Shown: positions 50,188-63,866, counted from the first letter of the stretch. The stretch is 64,000 bases of DNA from Hormiphora californensis (GCA_020137815.1 CM035350.1:8063045-8127044), one strand, 5' to 3'. Numbers and translations are program-made. The notes: a model not told the origin generated them from the sequence alone.

Positions 50188-53100
50188 TCTCAATTCAATT
50201 CAATTCAATTGTTACATTTGATACCCCGCAAATTGACTCAATATAGCTAAGAGATAAACGCAAAAAAAACAGAGAAAAAATAACTCGTAATTAAAACGCC
50301 AGAGCTCTTAAGCCAGCCTTCTTATGCGGCAGTCCATACAGAAACAGTAGATAGATAAAGGTGGGTACACACTGAGGGACTGTATGAATAAGTTAATTAA
50401 AATAGTTATAATTAAAAAGAAGAATTTAGAATTCCAATCATAAAAGTAGTAGATTAATGATTAATAGTTAATTCAGTAGATAACGTTGAGATAAGCTATA
50501 CGATACTTGGTTAAGAAAATATGTTAAAAAATTCACTGTGCTCAGTATAAAAAGGGGTTTTAACCCCGGAACCCCAGAACAGAACAAAAACAGGGAAAAA
50601 ACAAGACAGAAAAGCGACTGGGCCAATCTCTCTTTTTTTTTTAAAAAAGGGCTAAAAAATCACCCAAAAGGGGGCCCGTTTTGGGATTTTGTCAAAGAGG
50701 TGCGTCTTAAAGTTTTCCGATTTGAAGAGTGACTATCTTTGAAAGTTCAAATTGTTTGAGGCAGGACTTTCCCAAAATTCTCGGTCCTGCTATTTGGAAA
50801 AGCACGCTGAAATTTTTATATTTAGGGGAAAAAGCCCCTTTTTGGGGGAGAAGGGTTGGATCATCATCAGTCTCAGTGTTTTGGCCCTTTGGGTTGCCCC
50901 TTTGAAATTAGACTCTGTAGGTAGGAGGTGCTAGATTGTTGATGCACTTAAACCCCCCTTAAGAAAAGATCTTGTATAAATTTCCGCTGTGCAGGAAAAA
51001 AGTGCATTTGTTTTCATTTCTGTAACTCCTCTCCTTTGGGCCCCCTTTCCAAAGATAAACCTTGCCCGCTGCATTTGCATTTTTTGAAGGGGGGGGTGAT
51101 GTCCTTTTATCACCCCAAATAAATGGGCCAGGCAGTGGGCTATGGAGAGGGGATAAGGGAGTAAAACCACCTGGCCTTTTTTTTTCTTTGACAGTTTGCC
51201 CCCCCGAGCGCCTGGGTTTTGGAAAGGGCCCTTTGCAGCCCCCCTACTACCTTGGAGTTTGGGGGTTTTAATGGGTTCCCTTTTCATAAAAATAAAACCC
51301 CAAAAATTCCTTCCCCGGGTTCCGAGGGACTGAGGGACGTTGCCGGTTGATCAGATCTAGGGCAAGAAAAAGGGACCCCATCTTTAGCGAGGGGATTTGT
51401 AGTTTTTTCAGTCCGCGATGAAAAAACAGAAATTCTTTTTTGGGGGGGTTTGAGTTTAAAAAACTCGATCCCAAATTCCCTTGCTCGTTTTCTGGAAACA
51501 TTGTCGAACCCGTCTTCTTTTGTGTCCGTTTTGTTGGTAAACTTCAAATTTTGCGGGAGAGTCGTCTGGGGAAAGGTGAACCCCTCATCCCGGTTTGGCC
51601 CGCAATTTTTTCGAGGCCCCTTTCGTGAACAAAATTTAAAAAAAGGGGGCCCCCCAAGTGGACCCCTGGGGCCCTCCAATGTTTTACACTTTTTTAAGCA
51701 AACGGGGAATCCCTTTTTTGAAAAAGGGCTTTTTTTTCCCTTCGAATAAGAAGAGAACCATTTGAGAGCTTTTCCCAAATGACTCCAAAAACATGTGTGC
51801 AGGGCCTAGAAGGATTGTATGGGAACAGTACCCAAAGGGAAACAGAGAGATCAAGAGAAGGAGAAATTTTGCCTTACTTTTTTGTCAGTCATCACGGTAG
51901 ATCATTAAAGATCTTCGGGGTGGCCTTTTTCACTTGAGTGTTTCTTTCTGTAGGCAGACTGACTGTAAAAAACAGCTCGGGGCCCTTCCAGGTTTTCCCG
52001 TAAATTTTGTAAAAAAAACGCACTTTTCGGTTTTAAAAGAAAATGAAGCTGAAGGTTTGGAATGGGGCCCGGAAAGCTTCCAAAAATCGTTGCTGTCAAA
52101 CCCTTTTCCCCCCTTTGTACCAGGCCGGATAATGCTTTCTTGAGGACAAAAGGGAAAATTTCCCCGTTGCCCAGACAAACCGTTGAAAATTGCTTTAATG
52201 TTTGGGGTTTCAGCTCGTGTATACAGGTTCCAACGAGCTTAGAAGGAATGGGATCGGGGGTCACAAAATTTTTATAATTCATTGAACGAAGGGATCTTCC
52301 CCAGCTCGTCCTGGTACAGGTCTGAAAAAGTCCAAACTTGGCAGGCTATTTTTTATTTCCTTTAAAACCAGAAGCTTCCCCGGTGGGCAGCCACGCATTG
52401 GGTTCCAAAATTTTTGTGTAGATCTTGTTGATTTTTTTTTTGGAAGGAAAATTTAATGAATTCTGGCATGTTTGTCAAGATCCGTTTTTATTCAGGAAAA
52501 TACTGATGAATTTTTTATCCTTTTCCCCGCCGACCATTAATTTTTAAGACTTCTGATACCCCCATCGGCTTTATCAATTCTTCCCCCATAAAATCCATTC
52601 CCCAACTCCAACGATAAATTGGTTTCTGTTACCTCCCTTAAAGTTTATTCGGAGACTTTTCCCCAATTTTTTAGGACACACCCGAAATTTTAACAAACGT
52701 GGCCAATCTGTCGTTAAACTTTTCCCCCTACGGGGTTTAGCAGTTTGACAATCGGGGTTTTAAACCCCTTGGGGCCCGGGTCTTCAGGGGGCCCCTCATC
52801 TCAGTGACCGGGGCAAATTCATGAGAAAACCCCCAACCTCTCATCAACCGTTTAAAAAGTTTTCCCCCCCTCCAGGGGAAAATTTTTTAGTCACAGAGAG
52901 GGGGCTGTGGATTGAAAAATTATTTTGCTGTTCAATATCCCGTTTTATTTCATGTCTCTTTTTTTCCCCCGAGGGGCAAACTTCTTCCGCTGGGCTGAAC
53001 TCCATTTTTTTAAAGGGGGAAAGACACCAGGGCATGATCAGGTTCGCAGGAAAACCTATCCCCTTGGGATATTGGAAAATGGGGGGGGAAGTAAACCCGG

Positions 53101-54990
53101 TGGCTTGGGGAAAGGGCCCAAAACCCGTGTACCACCCGCTATTGATAGGTTCCAAAAAAAATTGAAAGAAAATGATGGTCATGAGAAGCCCGAGAAAGGT
53201 TTTTTGTTTGAGTCCGAACGGGATCTTTAAAAAATGTTGAAATCACCTGAAAAAACCCCTTCCCGGGGCGTTCCGAAAGGTCCTGGAGCAACGACTCGAA
53301 TTTTATCGAAGAAGGGAGAAATAGGGGTGGAGGGAAAGGGGGATAGATGCCAAGAAGACGGGGGGGTTGGAATTGGTTTCCCCGAGCTTAGGATTGGAAC
53401 TCTTTTGAGTGAGGGGAAATTTCCCCACCTCGAATGAGAAAATGAGTCTTTTTTCCCGAAAATGGGGGGAAGGGGTTCCTCAGAGGATGGCGACAAACCC
53501 CCTTTCCCCTAAGCCCCGCGGGCCTCTAAACCAAAATTGTGCCATGCTCTCTATCCCCTCTCTCAATAGCACTCCTCATCTAAATGTAACCACGTCCGCC
53601 CTTAAAAAACACTGCATCAAAACACTGTCAGAAAACCCCTAAAAAAAAAAACAAATTGTTTCCAAGAAAACAGTTAAAAGTTTGGCCCGTTTTAAACCCC
53701 CACTGGGGTTTTTTAACGGCTTCATTGAAATTTGGGAAAAATCCCAAAGGGGCAATCTCGACTGTTTGGGAACATGGGAAACCCTCTGACTTTTTCGCAA
53801 CAAAACATTTTTTACATTTTGGAGTGAAAATTTCTTTGATTTTTCCGTACATTTTTTAAAGAAGTTCTTGAGAAAAAGTTGGGACACACTGGAAAGTCTG
53901 TTTTCACCCTCTTGCGTGTGGGGGAAGTCCTGAAAATTAAAAAACCCTGAATAACCCCCACCAAAGATCCCCCCCCTACACGCCATATAACCAACAAAAC
54001 TACTCCTGTCCCATATCGGGCCTTTGATGTAGTAGGCGGCCCTTTGTCCAATTGACATTTTATCGGGACACATCATTTAAACCCCCTAGTATTAAAAATC
54101 AATTTTTTTATTTTTCCATTGCTCATTTTTCTCCTTTAAGGAAAACCAATTTTTTCCTGGCACCCTCACCGAGCGAAACAGTAGTTTTTCCTCTGGGAAA
54201 CATAAAAGGGAAATTGAGGACTGGTTTTCTTGCAAGGGGGTCGGGCGAACTCTGACAGTTGGTTTTAAGAGAGGGGGCCCTTTTGAGGGCATCTGCCTTT
54301 CCTTTCAAAAATCATTCCCGGGCCCCAGTAATGATCACCCCCCCCCATTTTTGGGCTTGCCCCAAAAAAGAACTTTTGTTTTTGGGCAGGGCAGTCTCCC
54401 GAGGCCCGTGTACTTCAACCCCCCGCCTCCCTTTCAGTCAACGACATTTTTTTTCCCGTATGTGGTTTTGGTTTTGGGGGGGCAGAAAAAGGTATGGGGG
54501 GGCACTGGGAGCACTTTTAGGAATGGAGGGGGGGGGGAAGGTTTTTTCCCGACATAGCAAGTTGGGGATAAGATGGGTTTGGGGGGGCTGAAAGGTTTTT
54601 TTGAAGTCAGCTGGGTTTTTTTCCCGGGAAATTTGGGGAAACCGTTCATCTTTTTGTTTTGGGAATTTTTACAGGATATTTGCGTCATTGGTTTTTATCT
54701 TTCGAGCTGGTTTTTTGCAATTTGGGGACTTCGTTCCAAAACGCTCTTTGGCAAACCTTTTTAAAACCCTTTCCCTAAGTCTTTTAAATTTACCCGTACG
54801 TTTTTGGTTTTTGTCCAAAACATTTTCCCTTATTTTTTTGTAGCAGGGGGAAAAAAGGTTCATTTTGGGTGAATTTTTTCAACTTTCTCCAGCTCACATT
54901 GGATATCGGGTGGATCAGCCATCTCGTCTCTTTTATCAGACATGGGACTGCCCATCGTGGGCTGTTGATACATTCGATCTCAATAAATAG
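50188..54990 (-). mobile_element. CR1/L2-like LINE, sequence heavily corrupted
   Basis: The 5' end (54990) matches that of the ORF1-only element and is followed by an ATG with a short frame. The 3' end is an (AATTG)n tail at 50190-50213. In between, reverse transcriptase pieces are visible on the minus strand at 51905-52282: DPIPSKLV, ELKPQTLKQFSTVCLGNGE, FGSF(P)GPIPNL and QSAYRKKHSSEKG, which correspond to the usual D-PIP...F...RPISNL...QSAYRK-HSTE blocks with frame breaks. Homopolymer-like errors are dense from 50530 to 54880, so whether the copy is intact cannot be judged. Confidence 0.65.
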
Positions 54991-55239
54991 TTTTACGTTG
55001 TAGTTGATGAAAGTTTGCTACGTAGATAATGAAGAGAATTGGACCGGGGTCCAGACTCCAGAGGGACAAATTTGTGAGTAAAGAAAGTTCGGTTTTACGC
55101 TGCAGGCTTCATTGTACGGCGATGAGAACAGAGAAGCGAGAGGCTGATCATGCAGGAGAGTAAGACGTAAGTTTTAAAGTGCTTAAACAAAAAATCGAGA
55201 AAAATTCGAACAAAAACATTTAAAAATGTAAAACTTTTG

Positions 55240-55715
55240 GCCGCGCGCGACGCGGACGATCGACGCGATCGAATCCGGAATATCAAATAGTGTAACGCGC
55301 GACAATATTATGTTTATGCGATGCCGCGGCAAATAAAAATCGTAAGTTTCCACGCGGTTTTCGTTTTTGCAAAGTGAAAAGAAAATAAAATTTTTGCAAA
55401 AGTGAATTTTGGCATGCGCTGCAGACCCCTAGAACCACGATAAAGTTCAAGAGCCTCAAAGAGTGAACCACATCCAAAAGAGACCATATCCAGGGGCGAA
55501 CCACACCCAGAAGAGACCACAATCAAGAGCGCACCAAATCCAAGAGAGCTCCCCATCCAGAAGATACCACGCGCAGGCGATACCACGCACAGAAGATGTC
55601 TGCGGCGTTGTATTTGTGCATGCGCCCTCTTCTGTGCGTGGTATCCCTTGCGTGCAGTCTCTTTTGGTCTCTGGATGGGGTGCTCTCCTGGTCCTGCCTC
55701 CTGGTGCGCTCTTTG
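55240..55715. repeat. Inverted, repetitive junction sequence between two LINEs
   Basis: Complementary phrases surround 55600: ACCACGCACAGAAGA (about 55581) against TCTTCTGTGCGTGG (about 55628), and GAGCTCCCCATCCAGA against TCTGGATGGGGTGCTC (about 55672). Short CCA-rich near-repeats lie at 55460-55590. It may be rearranged 5' sequence of the plus-strand LINE. Confidence 0.55.
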
Positions 55716-58700
55716 GCCATCATTGCAAAGAACACTCTGCGAATCATTCCAGCTAAACTAAAATCTCGGTTTACATCCTTTGAGGTAATAGAGGTTACTG
55801 TAAAAGGTTCCCACTTGCAGGACTCCATCTTCTCGGTTATATACCGCCCCCCATCCTCTTCTTCTACTATGTTTCATACCGAATTCGAGGAATATCTTGC
55901 AACAATGTCTACAAGACAAGCACACCTCCATCCCATCATAATGGGTGATTTCAACATTCATATGGAGGATGATACAGACAACGCTGCAATCCGCCTACAT
56001 GAACTTCTTCTTGACGAGTGCTGGGAACAACACATTGAGGTACCGACCCATACAGATGGCGGCACTATAGACTTGGTGCTGACCAAAGACACTGAAGGAG
56101 CTTCATTAATATCAGAACCTCAGGTCACCCCCAGTCCTCTTTCGGACCATCATCTCACAACTTTTAAGTTTCACATAGGAAAACCTAACCGACGTGAAAC
56201 AAAGATTGTGAAATCGAGAAATATGAAGCACCTGAACATTGATGACTTCCGTAAAATGGTGGTGGTCTCTCCCCTTTGTAAACTTCTACGCCCAAAGTCA
56301 CTAGAAGACTGCATTAATCTCTATGTTGACACCCTAACTGACATTCTGAACACTCTAGCCCCGGAGGAGGAAAAAGAAGTACCCATTTTCCAAAATCCAC
56401 GGTGGTATAATGAAGACTGCAAAAATGCAAAACGCAACCGCCGTAACATTGAAACAACGTGGAGGAAGCATCTAAGTGAGTCCGTCGACATCAAAACACT
56501 AACTTCGACATGGAATTCGTACAAAGAGGCTATGAAGAACACCGCTAAAATGCTGAGAACAAGCAGAACCGGCTACTATCGAAAGAAGCTTGAAATCAGT
56601 GCTGATGATCCAGCGGCTACTAACAAAACTGTCAATCATCTGCTCGGAAAGCAGAAGATACCCACAGAACTCCCAACAATGTTCTCCGAAAACGAGCTTC
56701 CGGACAAGTTCAACAATTTCTTCAAATCAAAAGTTGACAGCATCTACGAAAAAATCCAATCAAACACCTGCTTCACAGAGGAACTACCCACCATCCCCGA
56801 TACCTTCGAACCTCCCTCGAACAAACTAACAAAGTTTGCTACAGTTAGTGACCAGGAACTCCTTGGCATCATAAAGACCATGAATAAAAAACACTGTGAC
56901 TCCGATCCGATACCCACAAGCATGGTTCTTGCCCTACTCCCGGAACTTCTTCCAATCCTATCCGACATAGTAAACAAAAGTCTCCAGAGTGGAGGTTTCC
57001 CTGAGGCGTTCAAAACGGCCCTAATACGCCCTTCTTATAAAAAGAAAGGCTTAGACCCGGATGAACTTACCAGTTACCGACCCATCTCCAACCTCTCCTT
57101 CCTCTCTAAGCTGGTGGAAAAATGCGCTGCAGTCCAATTGTCGAAACATCTTGAAGATAACAACCTGCTGCCAGATACCCAATCGGCTTATAGGCCAAAC
57201 CACAGCACCGAAACTGCACTTCTCAAGGTTGTTAACGATCTCCTTCTCATAACGGACAAGAAATCGAAAGCGGTCTTAGTATTGCTGGACCTAAGCGCCG
57301 CTTTCGATACCATTCACCATCCCACGCTTCTAAACAAGCTTGAACACCATTATGGAGTCACTGGAATGGCACTAACTTGGTTCAAAAGCTACCTTACCGG
57401 ACGGAAGACAAAAACCAAGATTGGCAACGTAACATCTGCCTCGCTGACCATCGAAATTGGAGTCCCACAGGGCTCCATACTAGGACCGCTACTTTTCATC
57501 CTCTATACCAAGGAACTCGAAGCTATTGCAAGACATCATGGCCTCGAGATCGAATTGTATGCCGACGACACGCAGCTCTATGCGGCCTTCTCGAACGATA
57601 ACCTAGCCAACCTTGAGAAAACCCTACAAGCATGTCTGTACCATATTAAAACCTGGATGTCACAGAACTTCCTCTGTCTGAATCCCTCGAAGACAGAAGT
57701 AATGTTCCTGAGAAACAGAAATGACAAGCTGCCAAATCCAACTTCTATCCAAACCCTTGAAAACGAACAACCCACTGTACCCACAACAAGTGTAAGGAAC
57801 CTCGGAGTGATGTTGGATCCCGAACTAACCTTCTCTGGTCACGTATCCAAAGTTGTCCGCTCCTGCAATGTTGCCTTGCTAAATCTTTGGAAGATAGGAT
57901 CCAAACTGTCACGGAAGCTGAAGACCCAGCTAGTAAATACTCTCATCCATTCTCATCTTGACTATTGCAACGGACTCCTAAAAGGTCTCTCTGCAAAAGA
58001 CCTCAGCCGGTTACAAAAAGTCCAGAACTCTGCGGTAAGATTCGTTTTCTCCAAACACACATACCGAGGTACAACTGCACTTCGCCAAAGGCTCCATTTC
58101 CTACCCATTGAGCAGCGTGTCAACTTCAAACTCTGCCTGATGACACACAAGATCATTAATGACCGTGCTCCCAAATCTACGGCTTCACTACTCCAGATAA
58201 GGCAGAAAAAGCCGAAATCACTCCGGGCAGACCATGACGCTACTATCCTCGAAAAACGGCACACAAGGTACAAATCTTCAAGCGGAGCCTTTAGTGTCGC
58301 TGCTCCAGCCATATGGAACTCTCTCCCCCGCTCCCTCCGTGAAACAACCTCCACCTCGGCCTTCCGATCCAGCCTAAAAACTCATTTCTTCAAAGAGGCA
58401 TATGACCTCTAAAATCGTTATCAAAATCCAAAAGAGACTCCTCAGACAATTGTGTGTTTTTCGGGTATTTCTGAGTGTGTTCCTAAGTCAAGTGTTTCCA
58501 GTGTTTTTTGAGTACTGAGGTCTCAGAGCGTTTCTCCAAGTGTTCTAGTGCTTTTTCTAGTGTGTTCTAAGCGTTTTTATATTTATTTGTTAATGCTTGC
58601 CGCCTCTTTTTTGTGATGAGTTTTTTTTTCTCATAACCCCGGGCTGTTTTTCAGACTCATTTGTTTCCAGTATATGTGTGTGTCTTTTTTAAGTGTGATC

Positions 58701-58938
58701 TAAGTGGTTTTTATATATTTGTTACGGGATGGAAGTTTCTATTTTTTTATGAGTTTTAATTTTTTGGGTGTACCCAGGGCTGTTTCTTTTGTAGACGAAT
58801 TGTAGAGATAATTTATTGATGACCTAATTTATTGATAAAAGAAAGAAAGAAAAAAAACAAAAAAAAACAAAAAAACAAAAAAAAACAAAAAAAAACAAAA
58901 AAAAAAAAAACAAAAAAAAACAAAAAACAAAGAAAAAA

Positions 58939-58985
<47 letters not shown>

Positions 58986-59513
58986 AACAAAAAAAACAAC
59001 ATAAAAAACAAAAAAAAATCCCCTACCTACCCCCCCCCCTCCTTGGTGGTGTCTCAACCTATGATTCTGGGCGTCTGTTAGTTCCACTAAATGTTCTGAT
59101 TCATAGTTTTGTCCTTAGTCTTGTCCTTAGTCCTGTCTGTTGGTCTGCTGTTTTACTGTCGATCTACTACCCATCGGTTTTTCCTTTCACTGTCAGTGCT
59201 GTTGTCCTTTCCACTGTGAGTAGTACCCAATCTAGGCTTGAGACACTAGCCGTCAACCTTGGGAGCAAATAACCCTCCCGAGGAATATACCTCCTCAGAA
59301 AACGTGTTGCCGATATTCACGTCCATGCCTGATCAATCACCCATAAGAAAATCACCTCCTAATCTCACCATACGCCGAAGATAAAGGACCGCTCTAGGAG
59401 CAGGCATCTGGTTGCAGTCACTGTTTTTCGGAAAGGCGGACCATTTGCATATTACAAACTGTGTCAGAGCGGGATATAAACTGTTACTATTATTATTATT
59501 TATTATTTATCTT
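55716..59513 (+). mobile_element. CR1/L2-superfamily LINE with long ORF2
   Basis: An open frame runs to the stop at 58412; from its first ATG (55596) it is 938 aa, but LINE homology begins only near residue 41. Apurinic endonuclease domain: GDFNIH (residues 118-122), TDGGTIDLVL (about 153-162) and SDHH (183-186). Its N-terminal part is missing, so the copy is 5'-truncated. Reverse transcriptase: SDPIPTSMVL (about 435), YRPISNLSFLSKLVEK, SAYRPNHSTETALLK, LDLSAAFDTI, VPQGSILGPLLF and YADDTQLY (about 655). The C-terminal part has LPIEQRV and ends in FRSSLKTHFFKEAYDL, as in the CR1/L2 group. A 3' untranslated region of 1.1 kb includes an A-rich stretch and ends in (TAT)n at 59483-59513. The intact frame suggests a young copy. 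Confidence 0.9.
58828..59025. repeat. A-rich low-complexity tract
   Basis: About 200 bp of A with scattered single C or G, inside the 3' untranslated region of the LINE. It may mark an internal poly-A or a nested insertion. Confidence 0.9.
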
Positions 59514-60456
59514 GGACCGGGTTCGCTGTCGGAGGCTCTTGAAATTTATTATGGTTCACTATCACAGCTTAGATCCATACAGCAGATGATCCACACGTTC
59601 TGAGCTGTGATTGGTCGGCCTGACCTGAATGTGCTCGACCTGAACATTTCCGAATGTGCTCGATGAGCACACTCGGATATGTTCAGGTCGAGCACATTCA
59701 GGTCAGGCCTCATATGGTATGCGTTGGAGTCCCCACTGCCGTCTGCCACACTTGTTTTTGACGGCCACTGATCATGATAAATGGGACTGCAACGTATGCC
59801 AACACCTGTCTTTTATTTGGCCATATCCAGTACGCAACAACATGGCCAATTTTAGTAAACTTGTGGTACTGGCTCAGCATTTAAACTTAAAAGCGGTCAT
59901 GATGAAGGGTGTCTGATAGATAATCGATAGCATTACTCTATAACCCCAAACATAGCCTAGTCAGTCCCTATCCCGACAGTCGACCGCCAAAAATCAATAT
60001 CAATAAACTGTGAACAGCTCGTGAGACACCAAGATTTAAACTTTTTCCTTATGAACCACTTGTCGCTGATAAAGCTTATGCTATGGAGTAGCTGAATAAC
60101 AGCGATAACACAAATTTAAAGATTTAGCTATAATATTTTCCTCTACTTAGCAAATCGCCATCCGACGAACGCTGTGTATTTTATATTAGCAGTCAAATTG
60201 TTCTTGTTATTTCCCATTATGTGTACCTTTTTCTTCTTGGAGGCCGTCTCCATTGGTTGAGATTAAGGGTTGGAACTATAGAGTTTCCTTTCCCCAGCCT
60301 GGTATCATTATGTGTACCTTTGCGGTGCTATTTAATTCTTCTCCTCTGCCCGATTCTTGAGACATGTTTTCAGATGCTTTGCAGTTTGTACCAAATTAAC
60401 GTTTAAACACGGTAATATCATAGTTTATACACATCTATAATTGAACGATATTATAG
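59514..60456. other. Spacer between LINE and formin exon
   Basis: Contains the 92-bp near-perfect palindrome at 59618-59709 (GGCCTGACCTGAATGTGCTC at the left end). No coding or RNA feature is seen elsewhere. Confidence 0.6.
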
Positions 60457-63400
60457 GATGGGAGAGTAGAAGTTGTTATGTTCCCACAATCCAATACACC
60501 AGAACACTGTGCCAACCAGCTCCGTCTTATACAGGTCAGTTAAAACACACACAAACTTGATACATATAATTCCCTTCATTAAGGGTACACCTGGCGTTTT
60601 TCATCATCGAGTGCCCAACCAAATGACTTCACCAGGGTTTAGGTCATACAAAATGGACCTCAAATATGCAATTTTAGCCCTAAAGTCGAATTCATATTTT
60701 TGCTACAGCCTATTTTCAAAGTGGCGTTTTTTCAATTTTTGTTGGAATTTTTAACCTCAGGACCACTTTTTTTGAGATAGAAACATTAAATTCTTGGAAT
60801 TTGAAGAGAATATAAAGGTGAATAAGCCCAAAGAAGGATTTTTGAAATGGAGCTTATTGCTGGCCATGAGAAGGGTTTATTTTTTTGCTTCTTTGACACG
60901 CTGGCTGAGAATGTTCCCATGCTTCATTAGAGATGAAAATCTGGAAATAGTTGCTCAAAACGATTATCTATGTGGCCCAAAAATTTTGGAACTTTCCCGC
61001 CAAAGATGTGGTGTACAGAGCTTGTTTTGTGAAACCCGTCTTTTTGAAAAAGAAGGAAATTCCCTGTATCTCAAAAACGGATGATCGTAGAGACCTGCGA
61101 CCAAGCTTAATCGATTCAGAAGGTCCGATTTTGGGGGGGGTCTTCTGAGAGATATTTTGCTCCTACTCCAACCGTTTTTGCTGTAATTGCAAAATACCAA
61201 TTCTATGAAAAGGGGGAACAACTCTATTCCAGTAGCCTGCTTCGGGCTGATTTCCCCCTTACTTGCTGATACCTTTTTCGCAATTACAGCAAAAACGGTT
61301 GGAGTAGGAGCAAAATATCTCTCAGAAGACCCCCCCAAAATCGGACCTTCTGAATCGATTAAGCTTGGTCGCAGGTCTCTACGATCATCCGTTTTTGAGA
61401 TACAGGGAATTTCCTTCTTTTTCAAAAAGACGGGTTTCACAAAACAAGCTCTGTACACCACATCTTTGGCGGGAAAGTTCCAAAATTTTTGGGCCACATA
61501 GATAATCGTTTTGAGCAACTATTTCCAGATTTTCATCTCTAATGAAGCATGGGAACATTCTCAGCCAGCGTGTCAAAGAAGCAAAAAAATAAACCCTTCT
61601 CATGGCCAGAAATAAGCTCCATTTCAAAAATCCTTCTTTGGGCTTATTCACCTTTATATTCTCTTCAAATTCCAAGAATTTAATGTTTCTATCTCAAAAA
61701 AAGTGGTCCTGAGGTTAAAAATTCCAACAAAAATTGAAAAAACGCCACTTTGAAAATAGGCTGTAGCAAAAATATGAATTCGACTTTAGGGCTAAAATTG
61801 CATATTTGAGGTCCATTTTGTATGACCTAAACCCTGGTGAAGTCATTTGGTTGGGCACTCGATGATGAAAAACGCCAGGTGTACCCTTAAATATTCCCTA
61901 ACTCCTAACAGACACAGCAACACTATACCTCAATACGGAATACCCTGAAGAACAATAAGGGCAATGGAGACTGGATGAAGCAATTCATTGCTTATGGTGG
62001 ACTTGATAATCTCATCTCAAACGTGGCCTTGGTAAGCAGCATTCTACACATGATGCACTCAATACTACACACATTTCACACAGATGTCAGTATACTGCAC
62101 ATGACACACAGACAATACGAGTTATATATCGGACACACACACATGATCGATTATAATACCCCCCTCTCTCTATTATAACCACACTTGATACTACTGCAGC
62201 ACTGATTCCCTCTCCCTTTGAACAGGTGTGCTCTCCCGGAGGGGAGGGAGGTACGACTGGGTGTGCCGCCCTCAGCAGCATAATCGGATGTATAACAGTG
62301 GTACTGGGGACGAAGCAGGGCCTAGATCTGGCGACCACCGACCCATCAGTCCTGTCTTCCATCGTCCTGGGTAAGAGAGATAGAGAGAGAGAGATAGAGA
62401 GAGAGAGATGGAGGGATAGAGGGAGATAGAGATGGGAGAGAAGATAATGTCATGTGACCATGTGAACCAATCCAATTAGAAGCCTGCCTGCCAAGCGAGC
62501 AAGAGGGGGAGATCAGTTGTGTGGATAGGGTACATGCGAGGGTCATAGCTACTACCGTGGCCTCTGCGATCATCACTAGCTAGAGGGAGGTATGGGGGAG
62601 AGAGAGTAATAGGGGAGAAAGAGAGGGATGGGGGAGCGCTGTAATTTTTGAAAACCCCGCTGGCATCCCGGTGTCCCGATTTTTTTTTCACGTCTGGAAT
62701 TTTCATTTTGGGGGCTCGTTTTGCTGCAAGAATTTTACTGTTTGCTGCAGTCATGGATAGGGATTTTTCAAATTTTCAACCCCGGCAGTCCCTATAAGAT
62801 TGGAATTTTCCCTGGAATATTCCCCTACTGCAGTCCCTATAAGATTGGAATATTCCCTGGAATATTCCCCTACTGCAGTCCCTATAAGATTGGAATTTTC
62901 CCTAGAATATTCCCCTACTGCAGTCCCCTGCAGTCCCTATAAGATTGGAATGTTCCCTGAAATATTCCCTACTGCAGTTCTCAGTTATCAAAATTCCTTG
63001 AAATATTCTCTGCAGTCCCTGCTGCAGTGCTGCAGAGATGGAATATTCCAAGAAAATTCCACTGCTGTAGTCTCTGCAGCACTGCAGCAGGGACTGCAGA
63101 GATGGAAAATTCCAAGAAAATTCCACTGCAAGGACTGCAACAGTGACAGTAACGATCTCACCCCTTTGTAAAGCTATGGGGAAATAAGAGAGCTATGTTA
63201 AAGTATAAATCTCTCTTTTCTTCCCCCTTCCCCCTTACTTGACTGTTGTCGGTGCACTAGGCACAACTGGGGCATGCCCCAACATATTCTATCTCTCTGT
63301 TATAACAGAGAGATAGAATATGTTACACACTGCTGCAGCACTGCTCTGTGTGTAAGTGTGGGAAATATCTTCTGCTGCAGCAGTAGCTGCTGCTGCAGTG

Positions 63401-63828
63401 CCCTAATAATTTTTCATTTTGCTGCATAGATTTTGTTTTGCTGCAGAATTTTTACATTTATCTTTCCTTCATATTCCAGAGATCGGGACACTGGGGCTGG
63501 CATGCTCCTTCATCACTTTAGTGTGGTAACACGACACGGCAATTACTCGAGAATCGTCCCCCCTCCTTCCCCGGGCCGTTGTGCTGTTGATGACCTGTCA
63601 GGCAGAGAGCTATTAGCAGGGGCGATTGGTTGGAGAGTGGTGATTGACTCGTGGATTAATAGAAGTGGATAGGAAGGAAGGTATAGCGAGAAGGAGATGA
63701 TTGTATTGTGGAAGGAAGAAGTTTAGAACTACCAACACACTTATATCCAGTACAGTGCTTATGAAAGATCTTTTCCCACTCTACTAAGCGGAGGTGTGGC
63801 AATGCATTACATAATCTCATTTTTTCTC

Positions 63829-63866
<38 letters not shown>

